Positions 17,826 to 25,326 of a stretch of 64,000 nt of DNA are shown piece by piece. This stretch comes from Verrucomicrobiota bacterium. GTDB taxonomy: Bacteria; Verrucomicrobiota; Verrucomicrobiia; Limisphaerales; UBA9464. The notes under the pieces are model-generated. The model made no database searches and was not told where the DNA came from. It saw nothing but the letters and a program-made list of their open reading frames with translations. The DNA is taken from positions 1-64,000 of the forward strand of contig CANGKZ010000001.1 of NCBI GenBank assembly GCA_947454705.1, written 5' to 3'. A program made the translations under genes and the position numbers. How positions within the stretch are numbered: position 1 is the stretch's first letter; every line of letters begins with the position of its first letter.

Positions 17826-19475
17826 GTGGATCCCGCCGTCATCGTCCTCCTTGGCACGCTCGTGATGGTGGGCTGTCTGCTCGGGCTTCGATGGCACGCG
17901 TTTCTCTCCCTGCTGCTCGGGGCCCTGACCGTGGCTATGCTCACGCCCACAGCGCGTCGCGAACGGCAGGCACTCCGCCCGGCCACCACGGCGATCGAAC
18001 GCTGGGACCGCGCCACCGGTGAGCTTCAATTCCAACGCCGTGCCCGTCCTCCGGCCGAGGGACGCGTGGTGCTGCTCTCGGAGGCAGGCGATTGGTCGCA
18101 TCCTCTCGGCACCGCATTGCTCCTCGCGTCCAAGTCCGGCGGGACCAACGCCTGGCATCTCACTGAACTCAAGACGGAATCGGGCAATGCGATTCCAGAA
18201 ACCGCGGTGCGTTTGATTCCCGCCCCGCAGTATCAGCAACAACGACAGGTCGCATCGGCCCATCCCATGGCCCGAGTCGCCGAAGGATTCGGGGCCACCT
18301 GCCGGAGCATCGGATTCCTGATCCTGCTCGCCTCCATCCTCGGACGCTGCCTGTCGGAGAGTCGTGCCGCCGATCGCATCGTGCTCTGGATCCGGCAGGT
18401 CCTCGGCGATTCACGCGCCCCGCAGGGATTCGCGGTCAGCGGATTCCTCCTCGCGATCCCGAGCTTCTTCGACACCGTGTTCTACCTGCTCATGCCGCTC
18501 GGACGCGGACTCGCCGCGCAGACCCGGCGCGATTTCCTGCTCTACACTCTGACCATCGTCGCCGGGGCCACCATGGCCCATTCCCTCGTACCGCCCACGC
18601 CGGGTCCGCTCTTTGTGGCCAATGAACTCGGGGTCACGCTGGGCCAGATGATGCTCGGCGGAGTCGTGGTGGGTGGCAGCTCGGTGGTGGTCGGCGTGGC
18701 CTACGCGCGCTGGGCCAATCGACGCTGGCCGCTCCCACTCCGACCGGAAACGGAAGCCGCCACGGCCTCTTCCCACGCGGCGTCCTCCGACTCACGCGAT
18801 CTCCCGCCGCTCTTGTTTTCGCTTCTTCCCATCCTCGTGCCGATTGGCCTGATCGCCCTCGCCGAACTGAGGAAAGCGTTTGTACCCAATCTGGTCTCCC
18901 GCGCCTGGCTGGAGGCGGTGGGACAGGGGCAAACTGCGCTGCTGCTCGGAACTGGAATCGCCCTGGTGCTGGCCGCAAGTCGACTGAGCTGGGATTGGAA
19001 ACGCGTCGCACCGTTCGTTTCGCAGGCGGTTTCCAGCGGCAGTTCATTGCTCATGATCACCGCCGCCGGCGGCGCGCTGGGCGCGGTGATCCGGCAGACG
19101 GACATCGCCGACCAGCTCTCCTCGGTCGCGGGAGGCGGCGGATTTCGACTGTTGATCGCAGCATTCGGAATCACGGCGTTGATCCGCATCGTCCAAGGCT
19201 CGGCCACTGTGGCCATGATCACCGCGGCGGGAATCCTCGCCCCGATCGCCGCGGCAACTCCTCCGCCCTTTCATCCGGTGTACCTCGCGCTTGCCATCGG
19301 ATGCGGCTCCAAGCCGGTCCCGTGGTTGAACGACAGCGGATTCTGGATCATCAGCCGCATGAGCGGCATGAACGAAACGGAAACCCTGCGCTCCGCCTCG
19401 GTCATGATGTCCTTGATGGGATGCGTCGGATTCGGGGTGGTCCTCCTCGGCGCATGGCTTCTGCCGCTTCGGTAG
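17826..19475 (+). CDS. GntP-family permease (gluconate/organic acid:H+ symporter-like)
   Basis: 549 residues, GTG start. It is a polytopic membrane protein. After two N-terminal helices comes a soluble insert of about 90 residues (roughly 40-135), longer than in ordinary GntP proteins. Then come the conserved transport helices, including LAIPSFFDTVFYLLMPLGRG, MAHSLVPPTPGPLFVANELG and the C-terminal GCGSKPVPWLNDSGFWIISR, which are GntP hallmarks. It is likely an inner-membrane uptake system for a sugar acid or hydroxy acid. The insert has no recognisable domain. It lies 43 bases downstream of the cytochrome/WD40 gene on the same strand. Confidence 0.85.
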   Translation: MDPAVIVLLGTLVMVGCLLGLRWHAFLSLLLGALTVAMLTPTARRERQALRPATTAIERWDRATGELQFQRRARPPAEGRVVLLSEAGDWSHPLGTALLLASKSGGTNAWHLTELKTESGNAIPETAVRLIPAPQYQQQRQVASAHPMARVAEGFGATCRSIGFLILLASILGRCLSESRAADRIVLWIRQVLGDSRAPQGFAVSGFLLAIPSFFDTVFYLLMPLGRGLAAQTRRDFLLYTLTIVAGATMAHSLVPPTPGPLFVANELGVTLGQMMLGGVVVGGSSVVVGVAYARWANRRWPLPLRPETEAATASSHAASSDSRDLPPLLFSLLPILVPIGLIALAELRKAFVPNLVSRAWLEAVGQGQTALLLGTGIALVLAASRLSWDWKRVAPFVSQAVSSGSSLLMITAAGGALGAVIRQTDIADQLSSVAGGGGFRLLIAAFGITALIRIVQGSATVAMITAAGILAPIAAATPPPFHPVYLALAIGCGSKPVPWLNDSGFWIISRMSGMNETETLRSASVMMSLMGCVGFGVVLLGAWLLPLR

Positions 19476-19550
19476 GGGCAAAGGGAATAAATCTGGAAGA
19501 CAGGAAAGCAGGATATTCGGGAAACTGAACTTCACACCCTCCGCTCGATT

Positions 19551-19605
19551 CATCGTCCCACGGCGGAGCCGCGTGAACCCGGTACTCCATACGCGTTACC
19601 GGAAC
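19551..19605 (+). repeat. Partial copy (right end) of the dispersed repeat
   Basis: It matches the right end of the unit at 19631-19837 from GAGCCGCGT through GGTACTCCATACGCGT to CCGGAAC, with few differences. The left part of the unit is missing. Confidence 0.7.
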
Positions 19606-19630
19606 ACTTCCTTTCCGTTCAGCCTAGATG

Positions 19631-19837
19631 CGGCAGTTGAAGGGTTAAGAAGTTGAAGCGTTGAAGGGGAATCCCACACTTCCGCGTGCGTTTTCTCATT
19701 CGTTTGGAGTCCCGTCTTCTGACGGTTCGGGGAGGCGCGTCTCGGGAGATGCAGTTGGTTGATTTCCAACCGTTCGATGGCCCCGCATCCAACAGCAGAG
19801 CCGCGTAAACGCGGTACTCCATACGCGTGACCGGAAC
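19631..19837 (+). repeat. 207-base dispersed repeat, copy 1
   Basis: It begins CGGCAGTTGAAGGGTTAAG and ends GTGACCGGAAC. The copy at 24444-24650 lines up along its entire length without gaps: both are exactly 207 bases, with most positions identical by eye. Both lie just after a gene's end and in the same orientation. Confidence 0.8.
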
Positions 19838-19954
19838 GCTTCCCTCCTCTTCAACCCTTCAACCTCGCCCTGCCCTCGCCCCCGCCTTGCATCCCAGGGA
19901 ATGCGTGCGATCAGTGCATCGGTGACGTCGGCATCCCGCGACGAAACCTACCGC

Positions 19955-20461
19955 ATGACGATCTTCACACTTCATCAGGAGCTCTGGCTTCCGCGCCCGC
20001 GGAGCGAGGTGTTCCCGTTCTTCTCCGATGCCCACAATCTGGAGCAGATCACCCCGCCGTGGCTCCGATTCGAAGTACTGAATCCCCGCCCCATCCCGAT
20101 GCACGTCGGAACGCGTATCGATTACCGGCTTTCCCTGCACGGGATCCCGTTCCGCTGGCAGAGCGAGATCACCACCTGGGAGCCCCCCTTCCGCTTCACC
20201 GACGAACAACGCAAAGGGCCGTACCAACTTTGGTCACACCTGCACGAATTCGAGGAACGTGACGGTGGGACGCTGTGCATCGACCGCGTGCGCTACGCCG
20301 TCTTTGGGGGCGCGTTGATCAACCGGTTCTTCGTCCGCGGCGATGTGGAGAAGATCTTCGCCTACCGCTCGCAAATCCTTGCTCAACATTTTCAATGTCC
20401 AGCACAACCCGGAAATTCAGCTTCTGAGAAGCTAAGGGCTTGTAGAGCCTCGGAAGCTTAA
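19955..20461 (+). CDS. SRPBCC (START/Bet v1-like) ligand-binding protein
   Basis: 168 residues from the ATG at 19955. It has the 'cell division inhibitor / polyketide cyclase-like' SRPBCC pattern: QELWLPRPRSEVFPFFSDAH, LEQITPPWLRFEVL, a central IDYRLSLHGIPFRWQSEI and IDRVRYAVFGGALIN, then the long C-terminal helix VEKIFAYRSQILAQHF. These proteins have a hydrophobic pocket; the ligand here is unknown. The last 20 or so residues after LAQHF look non-native, and the stop lies 30 bases inside the convergent acyltransferase gene. The original C-terminus was probably replaced when that low-G+C gene arrived. Confidence 0.8.
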   Translation: MTIFTLHQELWLPRPRSEVFPFFSDAHNLEQITPPWLRFEVLNPRPIPMHVGTRIDYRLSLHGIPFRWQSEITTWEPPFRFTDEQRKGPYQLWSHLHEFEERDGGTLCIDRVRYAVFGGALINRFFVRGDVEKIFAYRSQILAQHFQCPAQPGNSASEKLRACRASEA

Positions 20462-21586
20462 GCGTTTTGAAACCCAGAGTGCCGGTCGCTCGACAACTTG
20501 GTAGAATACCGCACCACCCGCAATAGCCAGGACGATTCCAACGAATAGGAACCATAACGATGCGCGATTGACACCAGCAGGGTCGACTGCCGCTTTGAAA
20601 GCTAGGAGAACGGGACGATGCACTGCGTAAAGTGAATAACTAAACGTACCAAGGCACGCAGCAACTCGAAGAGGCCGTCCCATGAACGAATTCGAAGACC
20701 AGCTCGTGGAATGCAGGGTTAGGTAAAAGAATGCTACTCCGAGCAGAAGGTCTGCGAGTACAAAAGTTGCGTAAGTGTCACTTCTGTGAAGTACACGAAG
20801 TATCATTCCGCCGGTGAAAGCCAGCCAACCAATCCAAGTCGGAGCCACGAAATTCCGAAGTCTGCCAACTTGAACCTCTGCCGCAAGAAAACCGAGCATC
20901 CAAAGCGAAAGGAAGCGAAAGAAATACAATTTTCCGGTCATAACTGTCACTTCGCTTCTAAAGCAGACCCATTCAATCAGCGCGAGAAAAATGGGAATTG
21001 GAAGAGTGACGCAAATAATCCGAAGGGGGCCAAACCGCTTGGATCCGATAAATAGTATGGGATATACGAAATAGATATGAATTTCAATGGCCAGACTCCA
21101 AAAAACGCTATTGCTTCCAAACTGCCTTACAATCGTGTTCTGAAGTGTTAGCAGATTGCCGAACAAAGTTCGCATCGAAACATCAAGATCTGCCAACTGC
21201 GGAAGGCGAGGAATCGCATTTACATCCACAATGCCTGTGATGATTAGCGCCGCGACGTATGTCGGATAGATTCGCCAAAATCGCCGCCACACATAATCAC
21301 TCCAACTTAGTGACGATTCCGTTCCGTGTTTCGCAATCAATTCTGCGCCTGAACGGTGAATGCAATATCCGCTCAAAACGAAGAAAAGCGTCACGGCAAC
21401 ATCACCGTAACTGAACGGTAATGTGAGATATCCGAGCCACACGTTAACACCACCATTCCACCCGTACTGCTTCCATAGGTTGCTTATTCCGATCCAGAGC
21501 GAATCACGTGCATGAAAGACGACGACGATCAATGCCGCCAACCCCCTCAATGCATCAACTCCAAGACTTCTAGAAGACTGTTTCAA
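20432..21586 (-). CDS. Membrane acyltransferase, acyltransferase-3 family (third copy)
   Basis: 384 residues. The start, LGVDALRGLAALIVVVFHAR, gives the family motif. VTLFFVLSGYCIHRSG and RFWRIYPTYVAALII follow, then repeated membrane segments ending VVERPALWVSK. It is probably an O-acyltransferase of surface sugars. This is the most A+T-rich gene of the window, flanked by G+C-rich genes, and its end overlaps the convergent SRPBCC gene by 30 bases. Together these point to insertion by horizontal transfer. Confidence 0.9.
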   Translation of the reverse strand: MKQSSRSLGVDALRGLAALIVVVFHARDSLWIGISNLWKQYGWNGGVNVWLGYLTLPFSYGDVAVTLFFVLSGYCIHRSGAELIAKHGTESSLSWSDYVWRRFWRIYPTYVAALIITGIVDVNAIPRLPQLADLDVSMRTLFGNLLTLQNTIVRQFGSNSVFWSLAIEIHIYFVYPILFIGSKRFGPLRIICVTLPIPIFLALIEWVCFRSEVTVMTGKLYFFRFLSLWMLGFLAAEVQVGRLRNFVAPTWIGWLAFTGGMILRVLHRSDTYATFVLADLLLGVAFFYLTLHSTSWSSNSFMGRPLRVAACLGTFSYSLYAVHRPVLLAFKAAVDPAGVNRASLWFLFVGIVLAIAGGAVFYQVVERPALWVSKRLSFRGSTSP

Positions 21587-21654
21587 TTAGAACGAAGTGA
21601 ATGGTAGATCAGCGCTAGGTTGCAAATCAAACTCTCGAAAACCCCTCGGATCTT

Positions 21655-22944
21655 TCACTTCTCCGGCCGTACACTGCCGAAGCAATTGAGGCGGTTCAAT
21701 GTTCTCAGGTAGATGCGGCCGGAACTGAAGGCGGGCGTGCTCAGCGTTTCTTCCTTCCACTCGTTGCGCGCGAGGATCTCTAGCTTCGGCCCCGACTTCA
21801 CCACCACGCAGTTGCCCTGCCCGCTGGTGAAGTAAATGCGGCCCTCGGCGGCGACGGGGGAGACCTTCACGTTGTCGGAGAAAAGACGTTCCTGCCAGAA
21901 GCTCTCGCCGGTCTTGAGATCGAGACACGAAGCCATGCCATCGTCCCGAATCAGGAACACGCGGCCCTGATCGATGACGGGGGTCGGGCAATCCGGCGCG
22001 AACTTCTGGGCGGTCCAGCGTTTGTGGGTCGCGGTCACGTCGCCTGAGCCACCCGTGCCGACGGCAAGGGTGTAGCCCCGATTTTGGAACCCGGAGGCCA
22101 CGGCGATGATCGTGTTTTCGCCCGCAGTGGCTCCGGCGATGGTGCGTCCGTACGGGTGATCCACCTTAATCCCCTTGAACACCCAGCGTTCCTGTCCGGT
22201 GGCGGGATCATAGGCATTCAAGGCTTCCGCGCCGGCCAGCACCACGGAGGTGCGCCCGAACTCGCGAACCGCAAGCGGGCTGCTGTAGGAATCGTTCGCC
22301 TCCTCGCGGGCGCCGAGGTTGCGGTCCGCCTTCCACAGAGTTTTTCCGTTCGACGAATCCAGGGCGAGCAGTACCGAGGGGCCTTGATGCATCCAGGCGA
22401 TGTACAGGCGGTCGCCGATCAGCAGCGGCGAGGATCCATAACCATGGTTGGCCTTGTAGGCTCCATATTCGGGCGCGAGTGCCCGATGCCAGAGGACCTT
22501 GCCGGAGGAATTCAAACATGCGGCGTCGCCGGTTCCGAAGAGCACCCAGATCCGATCCTTGGAGGCCACGGCCGTGGGGGTGGCCATGTTGTGGAGCGAA
22601 TGGGCGCGGGCATTGCCGTTGGCCACGACTTGATCCCACAGCGGCTTGCCGGTTTTTGCGTCGAATGCGAGCACGTGCAATCCGTGATCCTCGGTCTGGC
22701 TGGTGAGAATCACGCGTCCTGCCACCACTATGGGGGAGGAGGCTCCCTTGCCGGGGACGTCGACAGTCCAGGCCACGTTCTCCGTTCGCGACCAGGTGAG
22801 CGGGAATCCCCGATCATGACTCACCGCCGTGCCATCGCTTCCCCGCCAGCCGGACCAATCCGCAGCGATCGCTCGGCCTTCGCCGCCCAGGTTAGCCCAT
22901 CCAATCAGGGCGAGGAGAGATAGAGGAATCGAGCAATGTCTCAT
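21655..22944 (-). CDS. Secreted PQQ-type beta-propeller protein
   Basis: 429 residues with a signal peptide (about 1-28). WSGWRGSDGTAVSHDRGFPL opens the mature part, as in many planctomycete and verrucomicrobial 'PQQ-binding-like beta-propeller' proteins. Blade motifs recur (LAFDAKTGKPLWDQVV, LALDSSNGKTLWKAD, NAYDPATGQERWVFKG, CLDLKTGESFWQER). The fold is shared with BamB and quinoprotein dehydrogenases, but no catalytic dehydrogenase residues stand out. It probably acts in the periplasm or on the surface; the function is unknown. It is a single gene with no operon partner. Confidence 0.85.
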   Translation of the reverse strand: MRHCSIPLSLLALIGWANLGGEGRAIAADWSGWRGSDGTAVSHDRGFPLTWSRTENVAWTVDVPGKGASSPIVVAGRVILTSQTEDHGLHVLAFDAKTGKPLWDQVVANGNARAHSLHNMATPTAVASKDRIWVLFGTGDAACLNSSGKVLWHRALAPEYGAYKANHGYGSSPLLIGDRLYIAWMHQGPSVLLALDSSNGKTLWKADRNLGAREEANDSYSSPLAVREFGRTSVVLAGAEALNAYDPATGQERWVFKGIKVDHPYGRTIAGATAGENTIIAVASGFQNRGYTLAVGTGGSGDVTATHKRWTAQKFAPDCPTPVIDQGRVFLIRDDGMASCLDLKTGESFWQERLFSDNVKVSPVAAEGRIYFTSGQGNCVVVKSGPKLEILARNEWKEETLSTPAFSSGRIYLRTLNRLNCFGSVRPEK

Positions 22945-23178
22945 GGAATGGGCAAATCCAGCCAGAGGCCGCGCCGTCTCGCAAGGGAGGCTTCACGCGT
23001 TTCGCGGGGGGATTGGTTTTTACTTAATTTCAGCCATCCACTTTTGTATCATTCTCGGGTAAGCAAGCCCGAACGTTTCGGCTTGGGGTTGTCTAAAGGT
23101 GTAACATTTTCCACCTTCAGCAGCCGGAATTCTCAGACTGATTGATTTACTGCTTAACTTATTCACGGTCAGACACTT

Positions 23179-24435
23179 ATGGATCCTATTCCTTTGGGAA
23201 GTCGTCCCATCGGAATGCGCGGAATTCGTGGGGGGGTCGCGGACAGAAATCAGAACCCAGCATTAATGCCCATCGTTCCCACCATCGGAATCCGGCCCCA
23301 GGAATGTCCGTTACAGCCCACGGAGTCCAACGGACTGGACAGCAACGTTTTGCTGAATTCCCTTCCTCTTCCAGCGCTGAAGGTGAGCCAGGATTGGACC
23401 ATCTTTTCCGTGAACTCCGCGTGGGAATCCTTGACGGGATGGAACGTGGAATCCGTCACCGGCTCCCGGCTTCATGACTGGGTGCAGCCAGTGGACGGAG
23501 TGAGGCTGGACCGTTTCTCGGCAAAGCCGGAAACTTCGAAGTATCGAGCGGGGCCTTCCTGGGACATCGCGGTTCGAAGCAAGACCGGTGGATGGATCTG
23601 GATGGATCTCGCCCTCAGCTGGCATCCCGGTGATGGGGCCTCCAGAGCTCATTTTCTCTGCATTCTGACCGATGTGACCCACCACCATCGCTCAGGCGAC
23701 CAACTTCGGCACGCCTTGGAACGGGAGCGCGAGGCGCATCGGAAAACGAACGAGTTCGTCGCCATGATTTCCCACGAGCTCAAGCTACCGGCAACCAATA
23801 TTGGGTATGCCGTGGAATTGCTTCGTGATTCGGGCGATCGATTGGGGACCGAAAAGCGGCAGCGATATCATCACCTGATTCAGGACAATACCGTTCGGTT
23901 GAACCGGCTCGCTGACCAATTGATGCTGTCGGGACAAATTGAATCCGGCCATTGGCGTACGTGCGCAGTCGAATCCAATCTTCGTGAACTGTGCGCTTCG
24001 GTCATCGCGGAATACGAACCCTTGAACGGGGAAAAGTCCCGGATCCAGTTTGAGGCTCCGGAGCATGTGATTTCGGCGCGGATTGATCCCCTCCTGCTCC
24101 GGGTGTCGCTTTCCAATCTCATTTCGAACGCCCTCAAATACTCTCCGATCGACTCAGTGGTGATGGTTCGTCTCCTTCCGGCGAATCCTCGGGTCTCCAT
24201 CGAGGTATCGGACCTTGGAATCGGGATACGAGCCGAGGACGCCAGCCGACTGTTTTCCCCATTTCAGCGCGGGAGCAACGTTGGAAACGTGAAGGGAAAC
24301 GGGATGGGTCTAGCGATCACCCGCACGTGCGTTGAGCTCCAGGGCGGATCCCTGGAATGGAACCGCGGCCTCAACGGAGGAACCTGTTTCATCATCCGCC
24401 TCCCGGCGGAGTTGCCGGATACTCAGAAGCATTGA
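23179..24435 (+). CDS. Orphan PAS sensor histidine kinase
   Basis: 418 residues. There is an unstructured N-terminus (1-55), a PAS domain (about 56-170, with WTIFSVNSAWESLTGWN), then a coiled helix and the phosphoacceptor box MISHELKLPATN with H199. The usual 'TPL' after HEL(R/K) is changed to LPA. The ATPase part has the N box (SNLISNALKYSP, 312-323), G1 (SDLGIGI) and G2 (GNGMGLAIT). No membrane segment is present, so it is cytoplasmic. No receiver gene is adjacent. The LuxR-type regulator at 61597-62262 has no adjacent kinase, so the two could be partners, but that is a guess. Confidence 0.87.
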   Translation: MDPIPLGSRPIGMRGIRGGVADRNQNPALMPIVPTIGIRPQECPLQPTESNGLDSNVLLNSLPLPALKVSQDWTIFSVNSAWESLTGWNVESVTGSRLHDWVQPVDGVRLDRFSAKPETSKYRAGPSWDIAVRSKTGGWIWMDLALSWHPGDGASRAHFLCILTDVTHHHRSGDQLRHALEREREAHRKTNEFVAMISHELKLPATNIGYAVELLRDSGDRLGTEKRQRYHHLIQDNTVRLNRLADQLMLSGQIESGHWRTCAVESNLRELCASVIAEYEPLNGEKSRIQFEAPEHVISARIDPLLLRVSLSNLISNALKYSPIDSVVMVRLLPANPRVSIEVSDLGIGIRAEDASRLFSPFQRGSNVGNVKGNGMGLAITRTCVELQGGSLEWNRGLNGGTCFIIRLPAELPDTQKH

Positions 24436-24443
24436 TCTGAAAA

Positions 24444-24650
24444 CGGCGGTTGAAGGGTTGAAAAGTGGAAGCGTTGAAGGGGAATCCGAAACTACGGTGA
24501 GGGTTTTCTCATTCCTTCGGAGTCCCGTATTCAGACGGTTCGGGGAGGTGCGTCTCGAGGCATCCCGACGTTTTGATTTCCGACCTTTCGATGGCCGCCG
24601 AGTCCAACAGCAGAGACGCGTCAACGCAGGACTCCAAACGAGTGAGGAAC
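24444..24650 (+). repeat. 207-base dispersed repeat, copy 2
   Basis: It begins CGGCGGTTGAAGGGTTGAAA and ends GTGAGGAAC. It aligns without gaps to 19631-19837. The best-conserved blocks are GCGTTGAAGGGGAATCC, GACGGTTCGGGGAGG and TCCAACAGCAGAG. Confidence 0.8.
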
Positions 24651-24760
24651 CCCGCTGCCTGCATCTGGCAACTGCGAGAAAAACAACCGCAGGCGGGGGC
24701 ATTGAGACTCACCCGGCAGGTGAATGAAGTGGAGGCGCAACCAACGACACATCTCCCTCT

Positions 24761-24798
24761 CCATCAGCGTTCATCTGCAGTTCAAACTGCCGTTCTTA
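24761..24798 (-). repeat. Short repeat, AACGGCAGTTTGAACTGCAG type
   Basis: The minus strand reads AACGGCAGTTTGAACTGCAG and then ATGAACGCTGATGG. The same elements occur on the plus strand at 54713-54757 with a short insertion, so this is a second dispersed repeat type. Confidence 0.6.
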
Positions 24799-24831
24799 AG
24801 AGTGAGGCAACACTCGCCGCCCTCATGTTCG

Positions 24832-24857
24832 TGGAGCTAGCGACCCGGGATCGAACC
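24832..24857 (-). other. tRNA 3'-end-like fragment (possible old attachment site)
   Basis: The minus strand reads GGTTCGATCCCGGGTCGCTA followed by GCTCCA. This matches the T-loop (TTCGATC) and an acceptor 3' strand of tRNA-Ala type. The T-stem does not pair properly and no matching 5' half exists upstream, so it is not a functional tRNA. The match stops at the T-loop, as at tRNA-derived integration cores. Chance similarity cannot be excluded. Confidence 0.3.
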
Positions 24858-24970
24858 CATTCATCCCAATCCAAGGGCAGCTCGATTCCAATCGTCGATC
24901 TTGCCGCGGAGCCCGGCCTATGATTTTATTCGTCCGCCGTTTGGATTAGAGGGGTCTAACCGGTGCACCC

Positions 24971-25192
24971 ATGAATACAGCTCGTACCGAATCCGATCAG
25001 GAGTCATCCGCAGGCCATCGGGTACGAAAACGGAAAAAACGGCCACCACAGGGCAAATACTCGTGGATAATCCGAGGGATCGGTGTCCTCGCCCTTCTGG
25101 GTATTTTCGCCGCACTTTGGGTTTGGAGTCATCGTGGCCCCACTCCCACGAGCCCGATTCTTGAAGATACTTCTGTAAGTCGACCAGGTTAG
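24971..25192 (+). CDS. Small single-pass membrane protein (hypothetical)
   Basis: 73 residues. A polar, very basic N-terminus (RVRKRKKRPPQGKYSW) leads to one membrane helix (IIRGIGVLALLGIFAALWVW, about 32-52) and a short tail of about 20 residues. The positive-inside rule places the N-terminus in the cytoplasm. It precedes asnB by 134 bases on the same strand. No family was recognised. The normal membrane-protein composition argues for a real gene, but the length leaves doubt. Confidence 0.45.
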   Translation: MNTARTESDQESSAGHRVRKRKKRPPQGKYSWIIRGIGVLALLGIFAALWVWSHRGPTPTSPILEDTSVSRPG

Positions 25193-25326
25193 CCAAAGGA
25201 GTTGGCGAATCAGACTGACTTCGTCCAATTGGTTGTATTTTCCCACTTAAGCCTCGACTACCTGTGGAGGTTTCCCCGATATCCTAGGAAGATCGTGGAA
25301 GTTTTGGATCTTGGGGAATAGATTTC

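Larger units (their letters stand above)
19476..19954. other. Intergenic region filled by dispersed repeats
   Basis: 479 bases. It holds a full 207-base repeat unit (19631-19837) and, before it, a partial copy of that unit's right end (19551-19605). The text GGTACTCCATACGCGT occurs in both. Short frames on the minus strand start at MEYRV in both copies, but they follow the repeat and show no sign of coding selection. Confidence 0.6.
24436..24970. other. Non-coding region with repeats and a tRNA-like fragment
   Basis: 535 bases between the orphan kinase and the polysaccharide locus. It contains the second 207-base repeat (24444-24650), a second repeat type (24761-24798, minus) and a fragment resembling the 3' end of a tRNA (24832-24857, minus). 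No protein-coding gene was recognised. Confidence 0.6.

Noticed and set aside
19619-19822. Minus-strand open frame of 67 codons starting MEYRVYAALLLDAG
   Set aside because: It follows the 207-base repeat. The matching frame in copy 2 is not conserved as protein, so the conservation is at DNA level.
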